In this document: positions 37,275-47,258 of the stretch, one piece after another
How positions within the stretch are numbered: the first letter of the stretch is position 1
Layout: each line of letters starts with the position of its first letter
Source: Coniferiporia sulphurascens
Taxonomy: Eukaryota > Basidiomycota > Agaricomycetes > Hymenochaetales > Hymenochaetaceae
DNA: 64,000 nucleotides
Assembly: GCA_002794785.1 (NCBI GenBank)
Contig: NBBA01000011.1
Location: forward strand, 930,001-994,000
Direction of reading: 5' to 3'
Made by a program: the position numbers and the translations under genes
The notes under the pieces: generated by a model
Told to the model about the DNA's origin: nothing
Database searches by the model: none
The model's input: only the letters and a program-made list of their open reading frames with translations

Positions 37275-37990
37275 GAGCCTTGTTTTGGTGGCCAGACTAC
37301 ACTGACGTCCGAGCTTTTTACATTCCAGACAGGTCCCTTTGGAGGTTGAGCGACACTACGTGAACGAGGCATAAATACGGTCAGTTACGTTGAGACAGCC
37401 TCAAAGAGGCAGCGGACGTCTGACCTTTCGACGATGTAGCTTGCATTTTACGCAGCTGTTATCGTTTCTACGCTTGCCGGTAGCTCTTGGTTGGTTCACG
37501 AGACGGATCGGCGAGGGATGAGGCATACTGCTTCACCCCTTTGTGATGTGGGATTGAAGTTGAAAGCCTGCTCCTCGCACCCACATATGAAGGTGTGATA
37601 AGTTGCAGTGTAGATCAATGTTCCTTGAATGCACACAGGCATCAATGATCCTTGAATGTGCACAGGCATGAGGCGGTGACTCTGTCCTTAAGACCTGGGG
37701 CGGTGCAAGTAAAAAATGAAAAGGACAGGTAGTCCCAGTCAATGGTACTGTACCACGGTACCTCCCATTCCGACTCAGAATTATCGAGGCTGCTGGCACG
37801 AGCAAAGTCTGACTTGCCGCTGAACACAAACATAAGCTCAAGTTTTCCTTCCGCAAATTCAGCGGGGTCAAATTGTTTGGAAACTCCAAAGGCCGGCCCG
37901 GGAAAGCTCTGTTACCGGCTGCAGTTTCGCGCGCGATTTTCCCCGCCAAATGATCTCGTGAGAAACTGTAATTCTTGACAGTACTGTAGT

Positions 37991-38206
37991 ACTATCGTAT
38001 GACCCCTATTACAAAGTCACATTTTCAGACAAAACTTGGGTTTCCAGCCTCCACATCGTGGGTATGGGGTCGAAAAAATCCTTCTGAACTGTTGTACAGT
38101 ATATAAACCTTTCTTGCCATTTTTTTCGGCAAAATTTAGAGATGCCTCCCGTTTGAGACAATTTTTTGTTTTGTAAGTGACTTTGTAATAGGGGTCATAC
38201 GATAGT
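37991..38206. mobile_element. MITE-like element with 30-bp terminal inverted repeats
   Basis: Positions 37991-38020 and 38177-38206 are perfect reverse complements over 30 bp. They begin ACTATCGTATGACCCC and enclose about 156 bp of AT-rich, non-coding sequence. Size (216 bp), perfect termini and no coding capacity fit a miniature inverted-repeat transposable element. The family and target-site duplication are not clear; a TA-type duplication is possible. It lies upstream of K2 and behind K3. Confidence 0.75.
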
Positions 38207-38548
38207 AGACCTGCTTGGCTGCAAAATCTTATTCCATAATTTCTTGAGAAAATCACGATTTTCCCACGAAAACGAGATACTGCTCAAAAAATTTTTACAG
38301 TAATAGTCGTAGTAAATTGGACCCTTTTTGGAATCGCAAAAACGTGCATGATGGATATAAAAGTCGACTCCGAACCTGGTCTAATTAGTTCCAAGTCCCT
38401 GAAGTCTCTTTAAACTAAGGACGTGGTCGGCTACGATATCGCGCGCGATCATGATTCAGTGTAGAGTGGGTGCTACTTAAATGACTCTAGCAATATCTAC
38501 TAGTTGTTATATCCACTACATGTAAATGCCAGTATCCACTTACAGCTA

Positions 38549-39945
38549 CTACCTTTGTGGGCTTCCGGCCGTACCTGCTGCGGGAAACTGGGGTTCTGAT
38601 AGCGATGCTCCGTCCTTCTCAAGCGGAGCCACGCCTTCCCGGGCCATTTGAGAGCGTAAGACCTCCCCGAGTTCTAAGACTATGGTGGACATGGAAGGCC
38701 TCGCAGACGGCGACAAGGCCCAGCAGCGGATACACAGCTGCCACAGATTTTGATAAGGCTCGGACCGTGCGCTGGAATTTTCATCAGGAACAGGAGGACG
38801 TTCTCCAGACACGATGGCAAACATAACTTCAGCATCTCCCTTAATATGAGGGTACGGGTCCTTCTTGGTCAACAATGCCTTTTTACGAAAAAGAATTGAG
38901 CATGATGCACTTGGTGGCCCCTGACATCGGTGGACAACTTACAGTAACGGACATTCCAAATGCCCACACATCGGAGGCCTTCGAGAAAATGTCGGGCTGC
39001 AGATCCGTCGGGCCAAACAGTTCAAATGCCATGTACCGAATGGTGCTTGTAATGTCGTTTTCTTCTAAGACAGTGTCGGACGTCCTTGAAATGCCGTGCA
39101 TGCGGGAAAGACCGAACCCACAAACACGCGGTTCACCCGAAGTAGAAACTAAAATGCTTGACTATAGTGGTATAAGGGATCAAAGAAAATTTAGATAAGT
39201 CTGGTATTGACACTAACAGGATTGATGTTGCAATGTATAACACCGTTGTTGTGAAGATAGTCAATCCCTTCCGCAATACGCACTGCCTGATGTAGATGCG
39301 AAGTGAGTGAAGGTAATCCATTATTTACGCATCACTGCTCACCATTTGCTGAATGTCGCATTCTGGGTCTGATTCAAGATACGCAAGGACAGTACCATTC
39401 TCCATCCACATTGAAACCAGAGAAGGGAAGTTGTCATCTCCAAAGAAGAATGCATGGAAAGACAGGATATACGGATGACCCAGTTCCGGCCATACGTGCA
39501 GCTCCTTTACTAATCCCTGAACACGAAATCAAACATGATGGGTAGTACAGTCATAAAACATGCGGAAGATATGTATGCACCTTTTGAGCCTTTGTGCTCC
39601 CTTTCATATCCATACGGATCCTTTGTTGAAGTTCGAGCTCGATGCCGAGACGGCGTCGGAGTTTGAATTACTTTTCGTAGTATTTTTTCCTGTTGTATGC
39701 GCGCTCGGTTTCCCTCGCGCGATTATCTACTGGTTAAACGATATACTTGGATACGGAGTGCATTCGCTCGCGCCGCGAATTGCTGAATTCCAACATCCTT
39801 TTGATCGCTACCCTCAAGCTCACGTTTCCATGTGGAATTACAACAGAGCAATAGCCGGTGAAGATGCCGCAGTAGCTTCCATAAGTATTCCTTACATGAC
39901 TGATGTCCTTGATCTTCCCGGGGCCTTGTTTTGGTGACCACATTA
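38549..39945 (-). pseudogene. K3: broken pseudokinase
   Basis: Kinase-like exons are recognisable: a start-less N-terminal piece (GKIKDISHVRNTYGSY), VAIKRM, an N-lobe exon, a catalytic-loop exon, and a C-lobe exon ending in the segment with KKDPYPHIKGDAEV. The catalytic loop reads HCNINP instead of HSDIKP and DFG is GFG, so catalysis would have been lost before the gene broke. Exon 1 is interrupted by a 170-bp insertion at 39625-39794 that introduces stops. Its 5' end joins directly to the upstream region of a K1/K2-type gene without a start codon. It is closely similar to K7 in inverted orientation. Confidence 0.85.
39625..39794. mobile_element. 170-bp MITE-like insertion in K3 exon 1
   Basis: The insertion is seen directly by comparison with the uninterrupted copy K7 (61860-61910). 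It is flanked by the 7-bp direct repeat ATCCTTT (39618-39624 and 39795-39801), which is present once in K7. Its ends, GTTGAAGTTC and GAATTCCAAC, are imperfect inverted repeats (8 of 10 match). A 7-8 bp target duplication and short inverted ends fit a hAT-like or related non-autonomous element. Confidence 0.82.
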
Positions 39946-40762
39946 CACTAGCGTCCGAGCGCTTTACATTCCATCCAGGTTCCTTTGGATGTTAGGCGAC
40001 ACTGAATAAGACGCACCTACGATCAGATACGTTGAGACAACCTCGAGGACTCAGCGGACGTCCGACCTTTTGACGACGTAGCTTGCATTTTACGCGGCTG
40101 TTGTTGCTCATGCTTGTCGGTAGCTTTCGGTTGGTTCAAGAGACGGATAGGCGGAGGATGAGGCATATTGTTTCATCTCACTGTAACGCGGGATTGAAAT
40201 TGAAAGCCTGCTCGCACGCACATATGCAGGTGTGAAAAGAGCGGTTGCGGTGTGAATTAATAATGATCTTTGAATGGACACAAGCTTGAGGCAGTTGACG
40301 CTCTATCCCTCTGCAATTAAGTGTGAATGTATGCGATTGGTAAGCGAGTGGTCAGCTCGCGGTGATCATATTTCCTTCTTAGATAGTCCACATCATAAAC
40401 TGTACAGTCGGGCGCATATAGTTGCGCCCGAGGCATCTGCGCACCTCAGTCCTTTTGACCCGGGCTGAGGTGAGCGAACTTCCATTCTTCTTTGTGTAGG
40501 CGCCCGTATTGACGCCGTATGATTGGATATTTGCACAGGTAGTTAATATCTAATACAGAGTCCTTTTGACCCGGGCTGAGATATTTGCACATTAAGACCC
40601 AGGGCGGTGCAAGAAAGAGACGAAAAGGATTGGAGGGTAATTACATTCAATGGTAGATTATACATGTAGTATACCTCCCATCTTGACTTATAGAACCCGA
40701 GGAGCAAAACCGCGGTAATACGTGACATTGACTCGGATTTTCCCTCCGCAAATCCGGCGGGA

Positions 40763-41581
40763 TCAATTCGTTCGGAGCTCGAAAGTGCCGAAATCTGGAA
40801 ATATCCTCACTGTACTACCATTCCCGCCAGTACTAGCTCTATCTGAGTCGCCTACCGTCACTATTGTAGGGGACCCGCATTTCAATTCATGGTTCGCAAT
40901 ATCCAGGTGGTGAATGGTTTCTTGCCAGGTTTTGCGTGAGGCAGACGCATCAGATCCGCTCAGCCACATGCCTTTACGAATCGTTATGTCAAGGTTCAGC
41001 ACCTTGTGTGAAGCCTGGAACGATGTCAACGACTCTTTCGCGCTTTCCAAGGCCCGTGGGATATCGTCTCGGAGATAACAAAGTACCGTGTCGAATGCAG
41101 TGTCTTCACAATAATCTGCTAAGGCGAAGTATTTAGCCCAAGCTATTACATGGAAAAACCCAAACGGAAACGATCACACCAACTGGCGGAGCGAGCTGTG
41201 TCACAGCTGAGTCCATCCCAGACGCAGCTTTCGGGACTTTGAGCGAGTTCTCCATCCCGAGTAGGAACTTGCGTAGAATTATAATTTTATGCCCTTCATC
41301 CTTGGCGTTTTCGATCATTTTTACAAGTTCGCGCAGCTTGTTGCTAATGGTACGAACGCAGACGGTGATCTCCGATAAGAGGGCAGTGATTTTGATGCCT
41401 AGCCCTTGAGTGTCTCGGTATACCGGAGTTTGCCCCCATGCAAGAATACGATTACATGTAAGAGTTTGTCGAAGGCATAGATGAAATTGCGGTATTTCCT
41501 AACGATTTCCTCTGATTTAGAGAGAGAAAGTGTGGCACAATGCTCAAGTATCTTGATCGTTATCAAGGCATCTCGCTCCAA
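40763..41581 (-). CDS. Unrecognised helical protein, possibly frameshifted
   Basis: Three consecutive minus-strand pieces look coding. 41581-41399 starts MERDALITIKILEH. 41395-41180 includes LLSEITVCVRTISNKLRELV and KIIILRKFLLGMENSLKVP. 41120-40763 includes AKYFALADYCEDTAFDTVLC and ends in FGTFELRTN. Predicted structure is mostly helical. Between the first two pieces the frame changes without a convincing intron (stop at 41401), so this may be a damaged gene or one with an unusual splice. The stop codon lies inside the left arm of the inverted repeat. I recognise no family. Confidence 0.5.
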
Positions 41582-41668
41582 GCTTTTCCTGTGAAGTGGC
41601 TCGTGACTAGAAAGGCTAGGAGATTTTTGGGTGAGGAAAGCTATACATCATTTGAGGACGATGACGAC

Positions 41669-43385
41669 TTACAGATCGTTAGCAAATTGTTCAGACCATT
41701 TGCAAACTATTGTCTTGATTATCTCCATACATTGGATAGCAGATACAAGCATTGAGCAACTGGCAATATCAAGACCTAACTCATTCACACCAATCACACT
41801 ATGTCGCTCCTTAATTGGAGAGTGCAGAAGGCCATTTTCGCCGATATTGAATGTGTGCGGTGAGTCCACGTCCTGTTTGTCATATGCGAATGGCCTAGCT
41901 GCGTCTAAATAGCTCGGAAGAGGATAATAGAAAGAATGGACACTAGGGAGGATACCGAGGCCCAGGGGAGGCCATTCCGAGGGAGAGGCTGCTGTCATAT
42001 ACATAGTCCCGGGTTTGGCACGCGCTTGTAACATTATTAAGTTAAGCCATCGCACTGCGGACTTCGGGGTCAGTGACAGGGCGGACGGACCACCCCTCTT
42101 TGCATCTGGCCGAGTTGACAATTCGATTTTCCCGTCGGAGTCCTCGTGCCTTTGGAGGTGGCTATATGATGTTGATGTCTCCTGATGAGTCGAGAACGTC
42201 TCGAGAATTGAAATTATAGTCGACATGGAGGGCCGCTCCGATGGCACTTTGGCCCAGCAGCTCATGCATAGTTGCCACAAGAACTGATAGAGCTCTGACC
42301 ACGTTATAGAGTGTTCCTCAGGAAGGGGGGGAAGTACTCCAGACGTGATGACAGAAACAAGTTGAAAATCATTCCTGATGTTAGAATATGGTGGTTTCTT
42401 GGTCAATAATACCTTTTTACGAGAATAACTGACGTTTATTCAGGAGTCTCTGAGACCGGAGACTTATGCACTTACAAGAATGGTCATTCCGAATGCCCAC
42501 ACATCAGACGCCTCGGAGTAAGGGTCGGACTGTTGATCCGCAAGAGTGAGTAGCTCAATTGACATATACCGAACGGTGCCTTCAACCTTGCTGGTTGTCT
42601 GATTGAGGGTAAATGATCCGGAAGTGATGAACATGCGGGATATTCCGAAATCGCAGATGCGGGGTTCACCCGAAGATGATATTAAGATATTCTCCTGTTG
42701 TAAAGTGAGACTCGGAGGATGGACTTTATGTGATTCCAGCGTTGGCACTGACAGGCTTGATATCGGAGTGTATGATACCTCTTTGGTGAAGATAGTTGAT
42801 CCCTTCTGCGATATGCAGCAGCTGAAGAACATTCGGTGTAGATGAGGAAAATCTTTTAAAATCTGTGAACCACCATCTACCAATTGTTGAAGGTCGCAAT
42901 CCGGATGTGGTTCAAGATACTTGAGGACGGTACCATTCTCCATCCACATTGAAACCAGACAAGGGTGATGGTCGTCTTCAAAATAATAACCGCGAAGGGG
43001 GAGGATGTACAAATGGTCCAGTTTGGACCATATATGCAGCTCCCTTACCAGTTTCTGCGTACGGAAAGATAAAGATAGCCAATAGCGACATAAAATACGA
43101 AGGAGGACGTACATTTCGGAGTTTCCTGCCATCCATTATATGCACACGGAGCCTCTTTATTGCTACTTTCATATCCTTATCCGAGTCTTCGTCCGATGGC
43201 ACAGTGGAGCAATGGCCGGTAAAAATGTCACCGTAACCTCCATGGGCTTTCATCGCAGGGCTGATATCGCTGATCTTCCCTGTAAGATCTAGATGGGCGA
43301 TACGGTCAAGAAGCTTCTGCAATTTGCCCTTGGTAGTGGACTGAGACTGTTTGTCGGAGGCCGAAGTGGACCCAGATTTCCCCAT
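41669..43385 (-). CDS. K4: protein kinase without zinc module
   Basis: Six or so exons, beginning MGKSGSTSASDKQSQS (an earlier Met lies at 43400). The order is GGYGDIFTG, VAIKRLRVH, an N-lobe exon with KLVRELHIWSKLDHLYILPL, IIHSDIKP, ENILISSSGEPRICDFGISR, SDVWAFGMTILV and VLLTKKPPYS. The catalytic Lys, HSD Asp and DFG are all present, so activity is likely. The C-terminal roughly 150 residues differ from K1/K2 and lack the cysteine cluster. The closest relative in the window is K5, in opposite orientation, which shares the N-terminal STSASD/EQS segment and similar 5' sequence. Confidence 0.85.
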
Positions 43386-44534
43386 TATGGGCCCGTGCAA
43401 AAGGGGTTGCTCGAAAGGTTGAAAGCCCGTATACCGCAGATATATAATGAATGTAAGTGAGTGCGATTGCGGTATGGATGAATGGAACTTGAGTGTGCAC
43501 TGCCATGAGACAGGGGTACCCGTTTAGTATTGTCCTTAAGGCACAAGCATGATGAAAGATAAAAATAGAGACAGCGTAGGAGGGGTGGCAGTATCACTCA
43601 TTGGAGATATCCTTTTAATACTGATTGCATGAGCAAAAAGCGTGGTGTGTTGATCAGCTTGTGTTGTTGACGCAGGCCCGGGGTTGCGCCGCCAGCGGCT
43701 CATTCAACCTCACTAGGCATGTTTTGCAAAAGCTACAGCACCAAGAACCTGCACGTCTATAAGTCCCGAAACGGCTAAAAATTGTACCGTATCATCTACT
43801 CCACGAATATACCCTGTATATCAATGAAACTTAGTGCAATGGATCATAGCCATGACTCGGAGGTACCTTTATAGAAGTTGCTGATTAGATTCACGGTATT
43901 TGAGGGAGTGAAACCTTTCCCTGTAAAATTTGACACATAACTATTAATTTAAACATGTAATTTGATTCGAGTTGAAAGAAGAGAGCAAACTTGCAACTTG
44001 AAGCTTGAAACTCATCACGTACTCTGGCTATCATGAACGTTCGTGTGACTCGGGTTGCGTTATTCTCCTTCTACGTTCCAACTCGGAGTCGCATGCCAGC
44101 GTTGTGTGCTGACACTGGCAACATGTACTTGAATATTAATGTCCGAGTCGCATCCCGGGCCCATTGGACAATCCAGCAGAAGGGAAGGTGTACCGTACGT
44201 AATCTGGAGCATCCCGTGAAATCCAGAAGAGGAGCTTTATGTAACCCTCCTGGTTATACTGTCGATCCCTTTCCCCTTTCCTCTACTTTTTCCTTTTGTA
44301 GATACGCATATAAAGAGCAACTTGAAAACCTGTATCGTGATATCGAGGGATTCGAGGCTCTCATTAATTCCGACTCCCCGATATACAGGATTTAGTCTCG
44401 TTGGCATTTGAGTGTTTCGTTTCCACTTTAAGCCTTTAACCTCAGCCCGCGCCTCAGGCTCGACTCTGGGTATCCGCCAAGTGGTCAAGTGGTTCAGGTT
44501 ATTCGTCATGACTCAAAGCCCCAGTCCCTTCCGC

Positions 44535-44565
44535 TCAGGCTCAGGCTCAGGCTCAGGCCTAGGCT
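44535..44565. repeat. Hexanucleotide repeat (GGCTCA)n
   Basis: Several consecutive copies of GGCTCA, with a degenerate last copy. A CTCGGAGTCCGAG-type palindromic stretch lies about 170 bp further right. Confidence 0.8.
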
Positions 44566-45120
44566 GCTAACCGCAAGTCCGGGCAAGACAGCAAGAGCTC
44601 CCAAGTTCCGAGTCCTCAGACCCTCCCTCGGGCCAGTCTCGAATCCCTGAACCACCCTTCCGTGACAATGACGAGGAAGTTGAAGGAAGCAGAACGGTTG
44701 AGTCAATCTGAGTCCCCCCACCTCTGACTCGGAGTCCGAGTCGGAGGAGTCGACGTTCAAAGTTCAAAGTTCAAGTAAGTTCAAGGAAAGGGAAATACAC
44801 AAATCCACAAACCCTACAAACTCACAAACTCACCAAGCCACAATCGCCGAAACTCCCTCCACCAACGGGAGCCCACAAAAACAGAGAGAGAAAAGAGAAA
44901 GAAAAAACTTAAACACCCAAGAATATATTACATTTACATTTGTTTCCGGGCACCAATACTAGCTAAGCATCGGGTACTGGCATCTCCGGCCGGGCGGGGT
45001 GGCAGTACTAGTACTAGTGGCGGGAGGCGACTCAGAGTGTCCTGCACCCTCTCGATCTGTGACTGTAGCTCTACACCTCTCTAAGAGTATGCGTCGAAAG
45101 GAGGGAAGAAAAGGGAACGA

Positions 45121-45152
45121 ATGGAAGGAAGGAAGGAAGGAAGGAAGGAGGA
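45121..45152. repeat. Tetranucleotide microsatellite (GGAA)n
   Basis: A run of GGAA/GAAG units, followed by GA-rich sequence. Confidence 0.85.
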
Positions 45153-45213
45153 GCAGGTGGCGCTATCTACAGCTTGTCTATTCAGATCGCGTGCGCGTGT
45201 TTAATGTTTATGT

Positions 45214-45300
45214 GGCTTGTGGATGTGGCTTGTGGATGTGGCTTGTGGATGTGGCTTGTGCAAGTGGATGGATGTGGATGTGGATGTGGATGTGGATGCG
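45214..45300. repeat. Minisatellite of TGTGG/ATGTGG units
   Basis: Twelve-base units of the form GTGGATGTGGCT are repeated about four times, then shorten to a GTGGAT hexamer run. A strongly purine-rich tract follows at about 45400-45730. Confidence 0.8.
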
Positions 45301-45871
45301 TGATAAGGACAGAGATCGGATCGGATCGTCAGGGTCGGGGCCAGAACCATGGTCAGGTCAGAGTGCTGCAACTGGTCGATGGTCGACGATGAAAATTTGG
45401 GTGGGGACGAGACAAAAACGGGAGAGCAAAGGGAGAAGGAGGGGAAAGGGAAAGAATGGAGGGAGAGAGAGAAGGAGCGTGAAAAGAAAAGGGTTCGAAA
45501 AAGTAGTGGTACTGTTACAAGAGAGGTCAGAACGGGAGGGAAAAGAAGGGGGGAGAAAAAGAAAAAAGAAGAGAAAAGAAAAGGGACAAAAAGCGCAGAA
45601 ACGAAGAAACGAAGAAACTCAAAAAAAATAATGGTACACCAGAGAAAGAGAAGGAGAACATGGAATATAGTATAGACGTATCATGCATATGATGTATGTA
45701 TGTACTCGAGAAAAAGAAGAAAAAAAGTGAAAGGAGCTAGAACTCGCTTCGACGAGATCGCCGTGTCTATCCAATCGACGCCCGCCCCTCAGGAACACAT
45801 GGGTCGGCCGGTAGCTGCAGGTCCACTTAACGACCCAAGAGCCCAAACGAATGAGCAAGCCGCAAAACGCC

Positions 45872-47258
45872 CTACGCGTTCGGATCCTTCCCGCGGAAGT
45901 CCGGGGTTGTGCCGTACGCGTTCCTTCCATCCGTATTATATCCCCACTGCGGGTACGCAGACGCCGACGCCGACGCCGCGCCCCCCTGCATCGACACCGG
46001 CAGCTGGCTCCGCGCGTTGTGGTAGTTCCCGCTCCCGCCGCTGCTGTGTATAAAAAAACAAGACAAGTTAGCGTGGGTCGAGCGTAACTCGAGACGTAGT
46101 GATAGGACGCACCCAGCGCCTGACAACCAATAATTCCCTTGCGCCTGCACCTCCGCCTGAGCTTGAGCCTGCGCATGGGCTTGAGCATGGGCTTGAGCTT
46201 GAGCTTGAGCTTGTGCGGACTGACGCGCGAAGGTGATCCCGAACGCTGTGTTCTGCGTCATCGACACGTCCGCTCCAGACGCCCTCGGGCTCACGTTCGC
46301 GTGTGAGTGTGAGTGTGGGTGATTGTGCTGTTGCGAGTGCGAGTGCATGTCGAAAGGGTGCGCAGAGAGCGGCGGGGACACCGTTACGCCCGTGCCCGTC
46401 GTCGAGGCGGGGCTGTGCGCCTGAGAATGCGGCCGCGAGTGCGACTGCGCTTGTGCCATCTCGGGGGTGCGCCGGAGCAGCTCGGACGTCGACGTCGACG
46501 GTGTCGGTGGTTGCTGATGCTGCTGAGGTTGGAGTTGGAGTTGTTGTGGCTGAGGTTGGACCTTCGTTTCCTGCTAGAGGGGTGTCAGATGAGGGTTTAC
46601 ACAAATCGACGACGAGAATAATTAACAGTACTCACGTCTCTCGCGAGGTCCATCAGAAACGGATCGACGTCAGACGTGCTTTTCTTCGGTATGCACGTGC
46701 TGCGGCCCATATCTCTGCACTTGAGGCACAGCGACGGCCCCACGAGCTCGCACTGACCAGGTTCAAACAAAAAGAGAGGCGAGAAAATTAGTAAGATGTG
46801 AGAAACGATGAGAAAGGAAGACGCACCTTCTGCTTGAAATGCGAGCAGAATCCACAGGGGTTCGGGTTACGCCTAGGCCTCTTCCTGCGCAAGAGGAACT
46901 CGATGGAGTTGGAGCTGTTCCCGCCTCCCGCACCCGATGCGCCGGCATAGTCCCCGCCCAAATTCAAGTCCAAACTCGAACTCGGATCGGGACCCGGGGC
47001 TGAGTTGGCGAAGTGACGGAGAGCGAGGAGGGCCTCTCTATCGGCGGCGAGCGCCTCTGCGGCGTTGGCGAGGGGCAGCAGCCTGCGGGCGAGGTCTGCG
47101 AAGCGTGCGGCGGCGGCGGCGTGGGCCTGAGCCTGGGAGTGGGCGTCGTCTGAATCCATTGGCATCCGTTCGGCGTCGGCGTTGGCGTTGGCGGGAGACA
47201 GACCGAAGATCGAGGATCGTGTATCGGGCGTTGGAGGCCGGAGAAGTCGGGGGGTCAA
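45872..47258 (-). CDS. Gln/Ala/His-rich protein with Zn2Cys6-like cluster, 4 exons
   Basis: Exons 47258-46827, 46752-46636, 46570-46113 and 46040-45872 give 391 residues; starts at 47165 or 47159 would shorten it to about 360. The N-terminus is Ala-rich and helical (AAAAARFADLARRLLPLA). A basic run RRKRPRRNPNP leads into Cys135, 138, 145, 153, 156 and 164, with the spacing C-x2-C-x6-C-x7-C-x2-C-x7-C of a fungal binuclear zinc cluster. A long low-complexity part follows, with QPQQ, HSHS and about ten QA/HA dipeptides. A basic zinc cluster plus activation-like Q-rich tail suggests a transcription regulator. The cluster, including GRSTCIP and the phase-0 intron before Cys3, is nearly the same as in kinases K1 and K2. 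Confidence 0.82.

Larger units (their letters stand above)
35140..37960. repeat. Tandem segmental duplication, unit B
   Basis: Second copy of the unit described at 32120-34860. It carries a diverged tail of the methyltransferase gene, the complete kinase K2 and the upstream block. Kinase exon lengths are the same in both copies. Confidence 0.85.
38361..40785. repeat. Left arm of large inverted repeat
   Basis: Reverse-complement similarity to 59935-63143. It runs from the GTCGACTCCGAACC segment near 38363, through the pseudokinase K3, to the upstream block ending near 40785. The arms are about 20 kb apart. The right arm is longer because it keeps an extra kinase fragment (K6) and a spacer. 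Confidence 0.85.
43600..45871. other. Low-complexity intergenic region
   Basis: No gene is supported. 44033-44395 has a short open frame of unconvincing composition. From 44.5 kb onward the sequence becomes repetitive, with hexanucleotide, tetranucleotide and purine-rich tracts listed separately. The 3' flank of the zinc-cluster gene lies at the right end. Confidence 0.5.

Noticed and set aside
44999..45631. 210-codon plus-strand frame
   Set aside because: Made of microsatellite and purine-rich sequence read as Trp/Cys/Met repeats and Lys/Arg/Glu runs. It is more likely an artefact of simple repeats than a gene.
46636..46830. Nanos-type zinc finger in the Q/A-rich protein
   Set aside because: Nanos fingers need a CCHC pattern with longer spacing. 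The six-cysteine spacing fits a fungal binuclear zinc cluster better.
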